Source of the DNA: UBA5614 sp034678545
Lineage (GTDB): Bacteria; Cloacimonadota; Cloacimonadia; Cloacimonadales; Cloacimonadaceae
Length of the DNA stretch: 55,155 bases
Assembly: GCA_034678545.1 (NCBI GenBank)
Contig: JAXDBS010000059.1
Coordinates: 1-55,155, forward strand
Direction of reading: 5' to 3'
This document shows positions 1-10,559 of the stretch, in pieces. The notes beneath the pieces are model-generated. The model saw only the letters and a list, made by a program, of their open reading frames with translations. It was not told where the DNA came from and ran no database searches. Numbering within the stretch: the stretch's first letter is position 1; each line of letters begins with the position of its first letter. A program made the translations under genes and the position numbers.

Positions 1-1
1 C

Positions 2-358
2 GAACTGTATGACGGTGTATACCTGAACGAATTCACGCTCCTTAGGATAGAGGTTCTGTTGGTTGTCTATTTCCCCAAGAATATTTTCAAAGGCAAGAAC
101 GACCGCACCCATTACCTGGACATCATCACTTTTGAGAACGAGGATAAGCAGATCCTCTGGGAACTGCAGATCAAGGACGCCTACCGCACCTGGCGCAAGG
201 AAAACCGCAAGGTCCTGATTTATGAGGACCGGGTCCCCGAATCCGAGCAGGAAGAGGACAGGCCGAGACGCCAGCACAGCGAATATTCCCGCGAACCCCG
301 CACCCGAAAACCGCTCACCCGAAACCCGCTCACCCGAAAACCCCGATCCGACCAATAA
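2..358 (+). CDS. Hypothetical protein, C-terminal part (gene runs off left edge)
   Basis: The frame is open from the first bases of the window, so the true start lies outside. The visible part has about 118 residues and reads ELYDGVYLNEFTLLRIEV and on, then a mixed hydrophobic/charged stretch with the word LLVVYFPKNIF. The tail is very basic, rich in R, K, P and T, and is encoded by a short tandem repeat. I do not recognise a family. It ends 27 bases before the aminotransferase start and has no terminator, so the two may be co-transcribed. A start at the TTG near position 59 is possible but unlikely, because coding continues upstream. Confidence 0.55.
   Translation, partial: ELYDGVYLNEFTLLRIEVLLVVYFPKNIFKGKNDRTHYLDIITFENEDKQILWELQIKDAYRTWRKENRKVLIYEDRVPESEQEEDRPRRQHSEYSREPRTRKPLTRNPLTRKPRSDQ
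301..345 (+). repeat. 15-bp tandem repeat, three units
   Basis: Three consecutive 15-base units of the form cacccgaaaaccgct, with one or two changes each, encode the R-K-P-L-T-R-N-P-type repeats at the C-terminus of the partial gene. A degenerate fourth unit may precede them. The unit is in frame, so unit number changes would lengthen or shorten a basic tail. Confidence 0.8.
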
Positions 359-385
359 TCACAAAAAGATAAACGGAGGTTGGTC

Positions 386-1594
386 ATGATTACCGATCTA
401 AGCCAAATCCTTGCCACAAATATCAGGAGCATGAAGCGCAGCGCCATCCGCGAACTCCTGAAGCTGATTGAAAACCCCAACATCATTTCTTTCGCGGGAG
501 GCCTGCCTTCGCCGGCTTCCTTCCCGATCACCGAACTAAAGGAAATCATTTCCGAAGTGATGGACAAGGAAGCCCACATTGCTTTGCAGTACGGCTCTAC
601 CGAAGGAGACAACCTACTGCGGACCATGATGGTCAACCGCTACCGCAAGCAGGGCGTGGACGTCTCCCTGGAAAATGTCATCATCACGACCGCTTCCCAG
701 CAGGGCCTGGACCTAATCTCCAAGATCTTCATCGACCGCGGGGATTACCTGATCGTGGGTCTGCCCTCCTACCTGGGCGGTCTTAGCGCCTTCAACAGTT
801 ACGGGGCCAATCTGATCGGCATCCCCATGAACAAGGAAGGCGAAGATCCCAACATCATGGAAGACAAGTTGAAGGAACTGCAGGCCATGGGCAAAAAACC
901 CAAATTCATTTATCTCATTCCCGATTTCCAGAATCCCGCCGGCATCACCATGACCGAAAAGCGGAGGCTGGAGATAATTGCCCTGGCCCACAAATACGAT
1001 GTCCTCATCCTGGAGGACAGCCCCTACCGCGAACTGCGCTACGAAGGCACGCCCCAGAAGACCATCTACGAACTGGATGGCACCGGCCAGGTAGTGCTGC
1101 TGGGCACCTTCTCCAAGATCTTCTGCCCCGGCTACCGCATCGGCTGGGTGATCGGCCATCCCGACATTCTGGATAAAATGGTCGTGGCCAAGCAAGCCAC
1201 CGACCTTTGCACGCCGGCCTTCACCCAGAGGATCGTGGCCCGCTACATGGAAAAGGGATTACTGGACAAAAAGATCAATGAAATTATCGCCATGTACAGC
1301 GAGAAGCAGAAGAATATGCTGAAGCTGCTGCAGGAAAACATGCCGGAAGGCTTTTCCTGGACCCATCCCGAAGGCGGTCTCTTCCTGATGGCGACAGGGC
1401 CGGAAGGCATCGACACCGGTGCCCTGCTCAAGGAAGCCATCACAGAAGAGCAGGTCGCCTACGTGGCCGGGAGTTCTTTCTTCTGTGACGGAGGCGGCAA
1501 GAACACCATGCGGCTTAACTTCTCCTATGAGACCATCGCCAAGAACGAGGAAGGCATTAAGCGCCTGGGCCGTTTCCTGAAAAAACACGCCTAA
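386..1594 (+). CDS. PLP-dependent aminotransferase (MocR/LysN, 2-aminoadipate aminotransferase-like)
   Basis: Fold-type I aminotransferase, 402 aa, the usual length for this family. Visible signatures are the N-terminal SFAGGLPSPASFP, the NPAGITM cofactor-ring segment near residue 188, DSPYRE, and the Schiff-base lysine K244 in GTFSKIFCPGYRIGW. The C-terminal Arg needed for the substrate carboxylate lies in NTMRLNFSY. The family transfers amino groups from aromatic, branched or 2-aminoadipate-type amino acids to 2-oxoglutarate; exact substrate cannot be read here. I chose the ATG at 386 because GGAGG sits 6 bases upstream; a TTG at 380 is in frame but overlaps that site. An N-terminal GntR DNA-binding domain is absent, so this is an enzyme and not a MocR regulator. 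Confidence 0.88.
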   Translation: MITDLSQILATNIRSMKRSAIRELLKLIENPNIISFAGGLPSPASFPITELKEIISEVMDKEAHIALQYGSTEGDNLLRTMMVNRYRKQGVDVSLENVIITTASQQGLDLISKIFIDRGDYLIVGLPSYLGGLSAFNSYGANLIGIPMNKEGEDPNIMEDKLKELQAMGKKPKFIYLIPDFQNPAGITMTEKRRLEIIALAHKYDVLILEDSPYRELRYEGTPQKTIYELDGTGQVVLLGTFSKIFCPGYRIGWVIGHPDILDKMVVAKQATDLCTPAFTQRIVARYMEKGLLDKKINEIIAMYSEKQKNMLKLLQENMPEGFSWTHPEGGLFLMATGPEGIDTGALLKEAITEEQVAYVAGSSFFCDGGGKNTMRLNFSYETIAKNEEGIKRLGRFLKKHA

Positions 1595-1617
1595 GCAATA
1601 GCATTAAAGGACATGAA

Positions 1618-1650
1618 AAAAGGCACAGGGTTTCACCTGTGCCTTTTCTT
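1618..1650. terminator. Bidirectional intrinsic terminator
   Basis: A 12-bp perfect stem (aaaaggcacagg / cctgtgcctttt) with a 6-base loop is followed by TTTTCTT on the plus strand and by a T run on the minus strand. It sits between the convergent aminotransferase and FadL-type genes and serves both. Confidence 0.9.
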
Positions 1651-1663
1651 ATTTGATATTTGC

Positions 1664-3082
1664 TTAGAAATTATAGGTCAGACCCATATTGAAGGCATGG
1701 ATATCGCTATTGTAAATGCCCACCATATTATCCGCAGTCTGGTTTTCGATTTCCTTCTCACCGAAGAAGATATGTTCATAGTTCAGATCCACCAGCCACC
1801 TGCCCAGATGCAGTCCCAGGCCGGCATTGCCACTGTACTTATTGCCGGTGTCGGGCCAGGTGGGGCTCAGGGAACTGTAGGGGATGGGCGATTCATCATA
1901 GAAGAAGCCGCCGCGCAGATCAACCTTGGAGAAAGAATACTGCGTTCCCAGGCTGAATCTGAAAGCGTCTTTCCAGTTGGTTTCCAGCGTCACTTCTTCC
2001 TTCTGGGCAATGGTCAGATCCAGGATCGGATCCATCTCGATCACTATCTTGTCCATGGCGTTCCAGAATGTGTACGAGCAGTCGGCATTCAGAATCCAGT
2101 TGGGTTTCAGGTGGACTGACATTCCCCAGCCGAGGTCAGCCGGCAGGGTCAGGTCGGCCTTGGCATCGGTCTCGTCTGAGTATGTGGCATTGACGCTGGC
2201 AAAGGGTAAAGCAGTTTCATAGTGCAGCGGATTGTTGTCATAGTTCATTTTATACATGGCCAGATTGCTCACCCAGAGGCTGGCGTCCACGTCCCCGTCC
2301 ATGCTGATATTGCTGGGGATCTTGCCGCTCAGGCCTATCTGGATCACATCGTTGGGTTTGTACATCAAGCCCAGATTCGCGCCAAAACCGAGCCCCGTCC
2401 CTTCCAGGGACATCGTGGTCGGCAGGTAATAGGATAATGAACTGTGCGGGATCAGCTTGGCGATTTCGATCATGGCGTAATTAACGCTCAGCCCGACGCC
2501 CATGGATACCTTGTCCGAAAACTTGTAAGCTACGGTCGGATGGATATCCAGAATGCCGATGGAGCTTTTCATTTCCTTTTCGGGAAACTCGTCCGCCCCG
2601 TTCCAGGTGATGGCCCGCAGTTCAGTATTGCCCAGGGTGTCGATCACGACCGGGAAATACCCTTCCGGCAGGTTGAAAATGTCCCATTCCGCGCCCAGCC
2701 CGTAAGGAACATAAGCGCCCAGGCCGAATTTGAGCCGGCAGTCGCTGCAGGCTTTGACAGCATAGAGATTGGGAAACAGCCACAGCTTTTCCTCGGCCGT
2801 GAATTCATCCAGAGCAAAGCCGGGCAGACCCACAGTATTCTCAAATTCCGAGGTCGGCATGATCCCGGCGCCCGCCAGAGTGATCAGGCTGTTATCCAGA
2901 AATCCCAGGCCGGCCGGATTCCAATACATCGCCGTGCCGTCATCCGCCATGCCCCGGAAGGCACCGCCCATTCCGATCGCCTTTGAACCAATTCCCGATA
3001 ACGCAAAACCGCCGGCAAACAAAGAGCCGGCGCTCACAATCAGCAGGATTGCCAGAAGTAAGACATGCGTAAATGTTCTCAT
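1664..3082 (-). CDS. Outer-membrane barrel, OmpP1/FadL/TodX family
   Basis: A 472-residue predicted outer-membrane transporter for hydrophobic molecules such as long-chain fatty acids. Residues 1-23 form a signal peptide (hydrophobic LLLAILLIVSAG core, cleavage near SLFAGG). The mature start carries the family hallmark GMGGAFRGMADDGTAMYWNPAGL, equivalent to the FadL hatch. The protein alternates short aromatic strands and ends in LTYNF, a terminal aromatic residue expected for BAM-dependent insertion. The ATG at 3082 is preceded by an AAAGGAGAGG ribosome site. It is a monocistronic unit with its own promoter and terminator. Substrate is not determined; a general FadL-like role is inferred from the N-terminal motif. 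Confidence 0.88.
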   Translation of the reverse strand: MRTFTHVLLLAILLIVSAGSLFAGGFALSGIGSKAIGMGGAFRGMADDGTAMYWNPAGLGFLDNSLITLAGAGIMPTSEFENTVGLPGFALDEFTAEEKLWLFPNLYAVKACSDCRLKFGLGAYVPYGLGAEWDIFNLPEGYFPVVIDTLGNTELRAITWNGADEFPEKEMKSSIGILDIHPTVAYKFSDKVSMGVGLSVNYAMIEIAKLIPHSSLSYYLPTTMSLEGTGLGFGANLGLMYKPNDVIQIGLSGKIPSNISMDGDVDASLWVSNLAMYKMNYDNNPLHYETALPFASVNATYSDETDAKADLTLPADLGWGMSVHLKPNWILNADCSYTFWNAMDKIVIEMDPILDLTIAQKEEVTLETNWKDAFRFSLGTQYSFSKVDLRGGFFYDESPIPYSSLSPTWPDTGNKYSGNAGLGLHLGRWLVDLNYEHIFFGEKEIENQTADNMVGIYNSDIHAFNMGLTYNF

Positions 3083-3135
3083 CTTTCCTCTCCTTTGTAT
3101 TAGTGTTTGGTTTGCTGCAAACAGAATTTATGTAA

Positions 3136-3163
3136 ATTATATAAGCATAGTCAATAAAGTCAA
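3136..3163 (-). promoter_or_regulatory. Sigma-70 promoter of the FadL-type gene
   Basis: On the minus strand a TTGACT -35 box (3158-3163) and a perfect TATAAT -10 box (3136-3141) are 16 bases apart. The surrounding 60 bases are strongly AT-rich. The octamer TATTGACT is repeated directly across the -35 region. The predicted transcript start is about 45 bases upstream of the ATG. Confidence 0.75.
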
Positions 3164-3245
3164 TATAAATTTTCGGCTGACATCCTAACATCTTGTTTCC
3201 TGTACAGATACGATCGGGCTAAACAGGCTCTGAAAACCTGCCGGC

Positions 3246-4637
3246 TTACCGGTCAGGCTCATCTTCCGGCAGGATATTCTCTCCTATTTCAGCTTGCTCT
3301 TCCAGCCTTTCTGGTTGCTCCCCTGATCCGGACCTGAACCTGGCTGAGGAGATCCGTTCCCGGGCCCGGGCGTTGACCTTGACACCCAGGCTTAGCAGTT
3401 TCTCCGCCTGGGAGAGCAGGTTGCCGCGTCCCGAGGTCAGCTGGGACATGGCATCCCGGCAGGCGTCCTGGCTTTTTAGCAGGTGTTTCTGGATCTCTTC
3501 CAGGTTGCCCAAAAAACCGGCGAACTTCTCCAACAGGCTGGCGCCCTGGTCGGCTATGGCCCTGGAGTTGCGGTTCTGGTATTCCACCTTCCAGATGGAA
3601 TTGACCATCTGCAAAGTGACCAGCAGGGTCGAGGGGCAGACCAGCAGCACGCGCTGGTCATAAGCCTCGGTAAAAAGCTCTCTATCCCTGTCTAAAGCAG
3701 CCATGAACGCTGCCTCCAGCGGCACGAACATGAACACGAAGTCCAGCGTGGTAAGTTCCTTGATGTAATCGTATTTCTTGGCGGCCAGTTCCTTGATGTG
3801 GGTCCGGATGGACTGGACATGCGCCTTCAGCGCCTCTTCCCTTTCCTTGTCCGAAACGGCGTTGTAATACTGCTCATAGGCCTTGATGGAGACCTTGGAG
3901 TCCACGATGATCTGGCGTTCGCCCGGCAGCTGGATGATGACGTCCGGCCGCAGGCCCCGGTTTTCCTCGTCCCTGAACTGTGCCTGCGTCTTGTAGTGGA
4001 TCCCTTCCTGCAGACCCGAGTTTTCCAGGATCCGGCCCAGGATGAATTCGCCCCAGTCACCCTGGGCTTTGGTATCCGCCTTGAAGGCCCGCACCAGGTT
4101 GTTGGCTTCCAGGCTCAGGGTCTCGTAGGCGCTGTGCATCAGTTTGATCTGCTCCGTCAGGTTGAAGCGCTGCTGGCCTTCCTTGACATAGATCTCCTCC
4201 ACCTTCTGCCTGAATTCCGTGATCTGCGTCTGCAGGGGCGACAGCAGCGTACTGATCTGCTCCTTGCTCTTCTCGCTGAATTTGGCGCTTTTATCCTCGA
4301 AGATCCGCTGCGCCAGGTTCTCGAATTCCAGTTTCAGCTGCTGCTTGACCTTTTCCAGGTTGTCGATCTGCTCCCGCAGGTTGGTCTCTTTTTCTTCCAG
4401 GCGGGATTGGAGGGCGGAGCTTTTTTCCTTTAGGGAGGTGTTCTCCTGCTCCGCGCTTTTCAGTTCTCCGGCCAGCTGCCTGCTATCGGCTTTAAGGTCT
4501 TCGGCCAGCTTTTGGGCCGTTTTCAGCTCTGATTCAGCCACCAGTATTTTCTGGCTGTATTTCAGCCGGGTAATGATCCAGGCTAGCAGTGCCACAATTG
4601 CCAACGCTGCCATAAAGATCCAGATCGGTATCATCAT
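3246..4637 (-). CDS. rmuC: RmuC family DNA recombination protein
   Basis: 463 aa, close to the usual RmuC length. Residues 3-23 form one membrane anchor. Residues 30-170 are a long coiled coil rich in E, K, L and Q. The C-terminal half is the RmuC nuclease-like domain with WGEFILGRILENSG, RPDVIIQLPG, IIVDSKVS and the block FVFMFVPLEAAF. RmuC proteins carry a PD-(D/E)XK-like core and in E. coli limit certain recombination events at inverted repeats; the biochemical role is still uncertain. Two adjacent ATGs exist at 4637 and 4634; the second gives better spacing from the AGGGAG site. It reads away from the divergent P-type ATPase, leaving a gap of about 160 bases. Confidence 0.92.
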   Translation of the reverse strand: MMIPIWIFMAALAIVALLAWIITRLKYSQKILVAESELKTAQKLAEDLKADSRQLAGELKSAEQENTSLKEKSSALQSRLEEKETNLREQIDNLEKVKQQLKLEFENLAQRIFEDKSAKFSEKSKEQISTLLSPLQTQITEFRQKVEEIYVKEGQQRFNLTEQIKLMHSAYETLSLEANNLVRAFKADTKAQGDWGEFILGRILENSGLQEGIHYKTQAQFRDEENRGLRPDVIIQLPGERQIIVDSKVSIKAYEQYYNAVSDKEREEALKAHVQSIRTHIKELAAKKYDYIKELTTLDFVFMFVPLEAAFMAALDRDRELFTEAYDQRVLLVCPSTLLVTLQMVNSIWKVEYQNRNSRAIADQGASLLEKFAGFLGNLEEIQKHLLKSQDACRDAMSQLTSGRGNLLSQAEKLLSLGVKVNARARERISSARFRSGSGEQPERLEEQAEIGENILPEDEPDR

Positions 4638-4797
4638 ACTCTCCCTATCAAAGATATGGCAAATTTATCCATTCGGGATATTCTGTCAACCTGGCATTCT
4701 GCTGCCGGCCACACCCTTGCGCAGAGCGGATGTTGCACAATTTGCTTGACCTCTGCCCCGCCTCTCCGTTTTGTATTTGTCCGTCAAAGAGGTAAAC

Positions 4798-7353
<2,556 letters not shown>

Positions 7354-7373
7354 CCTTTCCGTTTTTTCCAGAC

Positions 7374-7462
7374 AGGTCTTTCCCGCTTCGCTCCGGGAAG
7401 CATTACTTACCCATTACGGACAAAGTCCGTAATGGGTCCGTAATGGGTCCGTAGTGCAAGCG
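7374..7462 (+). repeat. Palindromic intergenic repeat, family A, copy 1
   Basis: This copy has a conserved left flank (aggtct, then cgcttcg and ccgggaag) and the arm cattacttacccattacgga. A 3-base loop follows, then the arm gtccgtaatggg, which is duplicated in tandem here. The same element recurs near 53248 in the same orientation and near 42400 in the opposite one. It lies immediately 3' of the P-type ATPase gene and may form its transcript end. No coding potential is seen. Confidence 0.85.
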
Positions 7463-7573
7463 GGGGAGCGGGATAACCGGTCCGGAACGAAAACGGGATG
7501 TCTCTAATTAATAGATAAATACACTAATAACGGAGTTTCCGACAAAAACATAAAACGAGATAGAACTTTTTGC

Positions 7574-7600
7574 TTGACAATCAGTTGCCTATTGTATTAT
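7574..7600 (+). promoter_or_regulatory. Probable sigma-70 promoter
   Basis: A consensus TTGACA (7574-7579) is followed after 15 bases by TATTAT (7595-7600), in an AT-rich stretch just before the strong AAGGAGGA site of the next gene. The spacing is slightly short, so the exact -10 box is uncertain. Confidence 0.5.
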
Positions 7601-7627
7601 TTAACATCCTTAGATAAGGAGGATTTT

Positions 7628-8473
7628 ATGAAGTTATCAGGAATATTCTTCTGCCTGGTTATCCTGGCTTTTCTGATGCCCTTTGTGGTCGTGAAGTGTT
7701 CGGACACAAAAGTGGCGTCCGTCTCAGGCCTCAAGATGGTGACAGGTGGAAAGATCAAAACCGACCTAGTGGATGACATGGCTAAAGGAATGAACAACCT
7801 GGCCGGAGACCTGGCCGACGACGCGGGCCAAACCGGCGACCTGCTCGACAAGGAGGATATGGAAGAAGCGGCCAAACCCAAGGACACCGACCGAATGCCG
7901 CCCAAATTCTGCGCCATTCTCGCGTTCCTGGCCGCCCTCATCGGGCTTCTTTACTGCTTCATCTGCAAAAAGAAAATCTATCTCGTGCCGCTCATCCTGG
8001 CCTTGATCGGATTCATCAGCCTGATCTTCCTGAGCGTCAGCGTGAAATCCGGCCTCAAGGAAATGATGGGCGGAAATGAATTTGCCGGTATGATCAAAAT
8101 GAATATGCAGTTCGGATATTACCTCGCCCTGTTCAGTTTCCTCATCGCCGGCGTGCTGGCTTTTCTGGGCAAAGGCAAAAACGTGCTGACCCGCGAGCAG
8201 ATCTCTCAGGCAATCCCGGACAGCGTGGAAAAGGCCTTTGACAAGGCCAGGGACACCGTAACCGCCGCCGGTGCCGACCTCAAGGACAAGCTCGGGGACA
8301 CTGTCGACAAGGTGAAGGACACCATTGAAGAGGCCAAAATCGGGGAAAAGATCGAAGGCGCGATTGACAAAGTGAAGGATAAGATCGAAGATTCCAAAAT
8401 CGGCGAGAAGATCGACAACGTCATCGACAAAGCCAAGGACATCATCGATCCCGATCAGGACAAGGCTCCCTGA
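7628..8473 (+). CDS. Membrane protein with amphipathic tandem-repeat tail
   Basis: 281 aa, family not recognised. There is one hydrophobic segment at residues 5-24, then a polar stretch of about 70 residues. Two or three membrane segments follow (FCAILAFLAALIGLLYCFI, a second after KKKIYLVPL, and one near LALFSFLIAGVLAFLG). The last 80 residues are soluble and helical, built on a 20-residue unit with the core AKIGEKIxxxIDKxKD. Two clean copies are encoded by consecutive 60-base blocks at 8315-8374 and 8375-8434, with a degenerate copy before them. The pattern suggests an amphipathic helix lying on a membrane or a coiled assembly. I chose the ATG at 7628 because AAGGAGGA is 4-5 bases upstream; an upstream in-frame start at 7574 overlaps the promoter. 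Confidence 0.8.
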   Translation: MKLSGIFFCLVILAFLMPFVVVKCSDTKVASVSGLKMVTGGKIKTDLVDDMAKGMNNLAGDLADDAGQTGDLLDKEDMEEAAKPKDTDRMPPKFCAILAFLAALIGLLYCFICKKKIYLVPLILALIGFISLIFLSVSVKSGLKEMMGGNEFAGMIKMNMQFGYYLALFSFLIAGVLAFLGKGKNVLTREQISQAIPDSVEKAFDKARDTVTAAGADLKDKLGDTVDKVKDTIEEAKIGEKIEGAIDKVKDKIEDSKIGEKIDNVIDKAKDIIDPDQDKAP

Positions 8474-8528
8474 TTCCCGGGAGTAGCTGAGTCACCACCC
8501 GGCTTGGCTGAACAGGCTCATCGCGGTA

Positions 8529-8600
8529 CCGGAGCCCGTTGACCTCTCAGACATATCGGCAAACCGCTGTCAGGGAGGTTGGCAGGCTCCGGCGCTTTTA
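8529..8600 (+). other. Long imperfect hairpin in 3' region, possible terminator or structured RNA
   Basis: CCGGAGCC (8529-8536) pairs perfectly with GGCTCCGG (8585-8592). Inside, ACCTCTC pairs with GGGAGGT, then GAC with GTC, and a CGG-caaa-CCG tip closes the stem. That gives about 21 base pairs in 64 bases, followed by CGCTTTTATAT. The simplest reading is the terminator of the preceding gene, although the T run is short. About 50 bases upstream lies GGGAGTAGC, a word known from manganese riboswitches; see findings. Confidence 0.5.
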
Positions 8601-8645
8601 TATGGGGTCCGCCTCCGCAGGCAAGAGCTGGCGGGAACGGAAAAA

Positions 8646-10355
8646 TCAGGGATTGAACAGATAATCCAATCCCGCCACAAGGGAGTAGGCCAGCATCTTG
8701 TCAGTCACGAAGCGGCTGGCATACAGCTCCCTGGTGTCCTTCGCCAGTTCGGGGCTGAGCAGATGCTCCAGGCTCCGCAGCTTTTCAAAAGCGCAGTCGA
8801 AATGCGCAGGCAGCGCCGGATTAGCCCTCCACCACAAGTCGAAGGGATTCATGCTGGTCCTGTCTTCAATGCCCGTCAGCCGCTTCAGCAATTCAGTCTT
8901 ATATACCACGTAAGTCCTTCTGAACCGGATGACCCATTGCGGCGCCCGCGGAGGCAGTCCCGTCTTGTCCCACCTGAAACGGGCCGCGATCCGGTTGCAG
9001 CGGAGCATCCATTCTCGGTAGCACAGGTTATTGAACCGCAGCTGCGGATCGATGTTCAGGCAGAATTGGGCGAATTCCGGATCCAGAAAAGGCGAGACGC
9101 TCCAGCTCTGAACGGCGCAGGCCAGGTCGCCATTCGTGGCGGCGCAGAAAGCCCGGGTGTAAAACAGGAAAAGTTCGTTGTTGGCATATTCGCCGGCCAG
9201 GAAATCGACTTCACTCCGAACAGTGTCAAACAGCTTGCGGGAATAAGCGCCATTGGTCAGATTAGGTTTTTCCTGATGGGGGGCGTGCAGAAACGAGCCC
9301 AGGACGGCATCGCCGATCATGCCGCTGTGAAGGATCCCATAGTCCATCAAATTAAGAGCGGAAATGGCATGGAACAGGTGGGCCGATCCGTTGAGCAGGA
9401 TCTGCCCGTGATTGTACTGCAGGTTTCTATCGATTTCCAGCAGGTAGCTGCCGCGCTGCAGGGAATTATAGATCAGCTTCAACCCGAGCTTATGCGTGAT
9501 GCGGCGCGCGACAATGGCATCCAGGCAACCCGGTTCGGCAAAATTCAGACAATGCAGATCCCTAAAACCCAGTTTGACGGCGGTCGTGACTGTCTGGCGC
9601 GAATCCAATCCGCCGCTGAGAAAAGCTAGATGGATCTTGCCGGCTTCCTCGTCCCGCTCCAGGGCAGCGCGGACAGCCTTTTGAAACAGGGCGTTCAGTT
9701 CTGTTATGGCCGGGGACAGGCTGGTGCGCCTGATCTCGTTGTTGAACCTGTGATAAGACCTGATGCAGGGCTTGCCGCTGCCGCTTTCCAAAACCTGCCC
9801 GGCTTGGAGCTGCCGTATCTCCCTGACGGTCGTCAGGCCGGCCAGCAGAAAACCGTAAGTGAGCAGGATGCGGGCCCCCGTCTCGTCGACCGTGAGTGAA
9901 ATCCCGTTGGCGCGGAGCAGGTCTGTGATCAGCTTTAGGGAAGTTGAAGCGATGAAAGTCTCAGGGCTTGAATAGTAATAGATCCTGAGGGAATTTATCT
10001 GATTGGTGAACACGCGGGTCAAGCCGGTAGCCAGATCCAGATACAGGCCGCAGAACTGCCCGTGAAACCCTCCGAGTCTGGTCAGGGCAGGATCGGAAAC
10101 GGCGTCCAGGACCAACTCCCTCCTGCCTGCAGCGGCGTATTCATTGACCAGGTCCCTGGCATTGGCCACCACGCCTTCAAATATGACAGCCCTTTTTGCA
10201 TCGGTATGGAAGAAGGAATCAGATACCGGTTTTTCAGGATCATGCCAATGGAGACTCAGCCTCCTGCCGCCCAGGCTGACCTTGTCGAGCACCCTGTCCG
10301 ATCCTGCTAAGGTTTCCATCTTCAGATGGTATATTGTATCGGCGAACAAGAACAT
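8646..10355 (-). CDS. Asparagine synthetase-like protein without Cys2 nucleophile
   Basis: 569 aa. The C-terminal half is an ATP pyrophosphatase synthetase domain with the PP-loop LSGGLDSR (residues 246-253) and downstream features of the asparagine synthase family (HSGMIGDAVLGS). The N-terminal 200 residues resemble the Ntn glutaminase fold (FEGVVANARDLV, GGFHGQFCGLYLD). The chosen ATG gives MFLFADTIY, so the catalytic Cys2 of true glutamine-dependent asparagine synthetases is missing. Such homologues include beta-lactam synthetase and lasso-peptide cyclases, or use ammonia. The ATG at 10355 has AGAGGA 5-6 bases upstream; the longer frame from 10400 has no ribosome site and also no Cys2. No precursor peptide or protease partner is adjacent, so the substrate is unknown. 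Confidence 0.8.
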   Translation of the reverse strand: MFLFADTIYHLKMETLAGSDRVLDKVSLGGRRLSLHWHDPEKPVSDSFFHTDAKRAVIFEGVVANARDLVNEYAAAGRRELVLDAVSDPALTRLGGFHGQFCGLYLDLATGLTRVFTNQINSLRIYYYSSPETFIASTSLKLITDLLRANGISLTVDETGARILLTYGFLLAGLTTVREIRQLQAGQVLESGSGKPCIRSYHRFNNEIRRTSLSPAITELNALFQKAVRAALERDEEAGKIHLAFLSGGLDSRQTVTTAVKLGFRDLHCLNFAEPGCLDAIVARRITHKLGLKLIYNSLQRGSYLLEIDRNLQYNHGQILLNGSAHLFHAISALNLMDYGILHSGMIGDAVLGSFLHAPHQEKPNLTNGAYSRKLFDTVRSEVDFLAGEYANNELFLFYTRAFCAATNGDLACAVQSWSVSPFLDPEFAQFCLNIDPQLRFNNLCYREWMLRCNRIAARFRWDKTGLPPRAPQWVIRFRRTYVVYKTELLKRLTGIEDRTSMNPFDLWWRANPALPAHFDCAFEKLRSLEHLLSPELAKDTRELYASRFVTDKMLAYSLVAGLDYLFNP

Positions 10356-10559
10356 CTTTTCCTCTGAATTTGGGAAGGCGGACAGAATGATTTCTGTCAA
10401 CTGGTTTTTATCCTGCGGACCGGGCAGCTATTCCGTCAACAGCTTTTTCCGCCTTGGTCCTGTGGATTTGTGTGGGCCAGACCAAATAAATGATTGACGA
10501 AAACAACCCTATTCAATAAACTATCGAACATCGGAAAATTACAAACAAGGGGAGACAAC

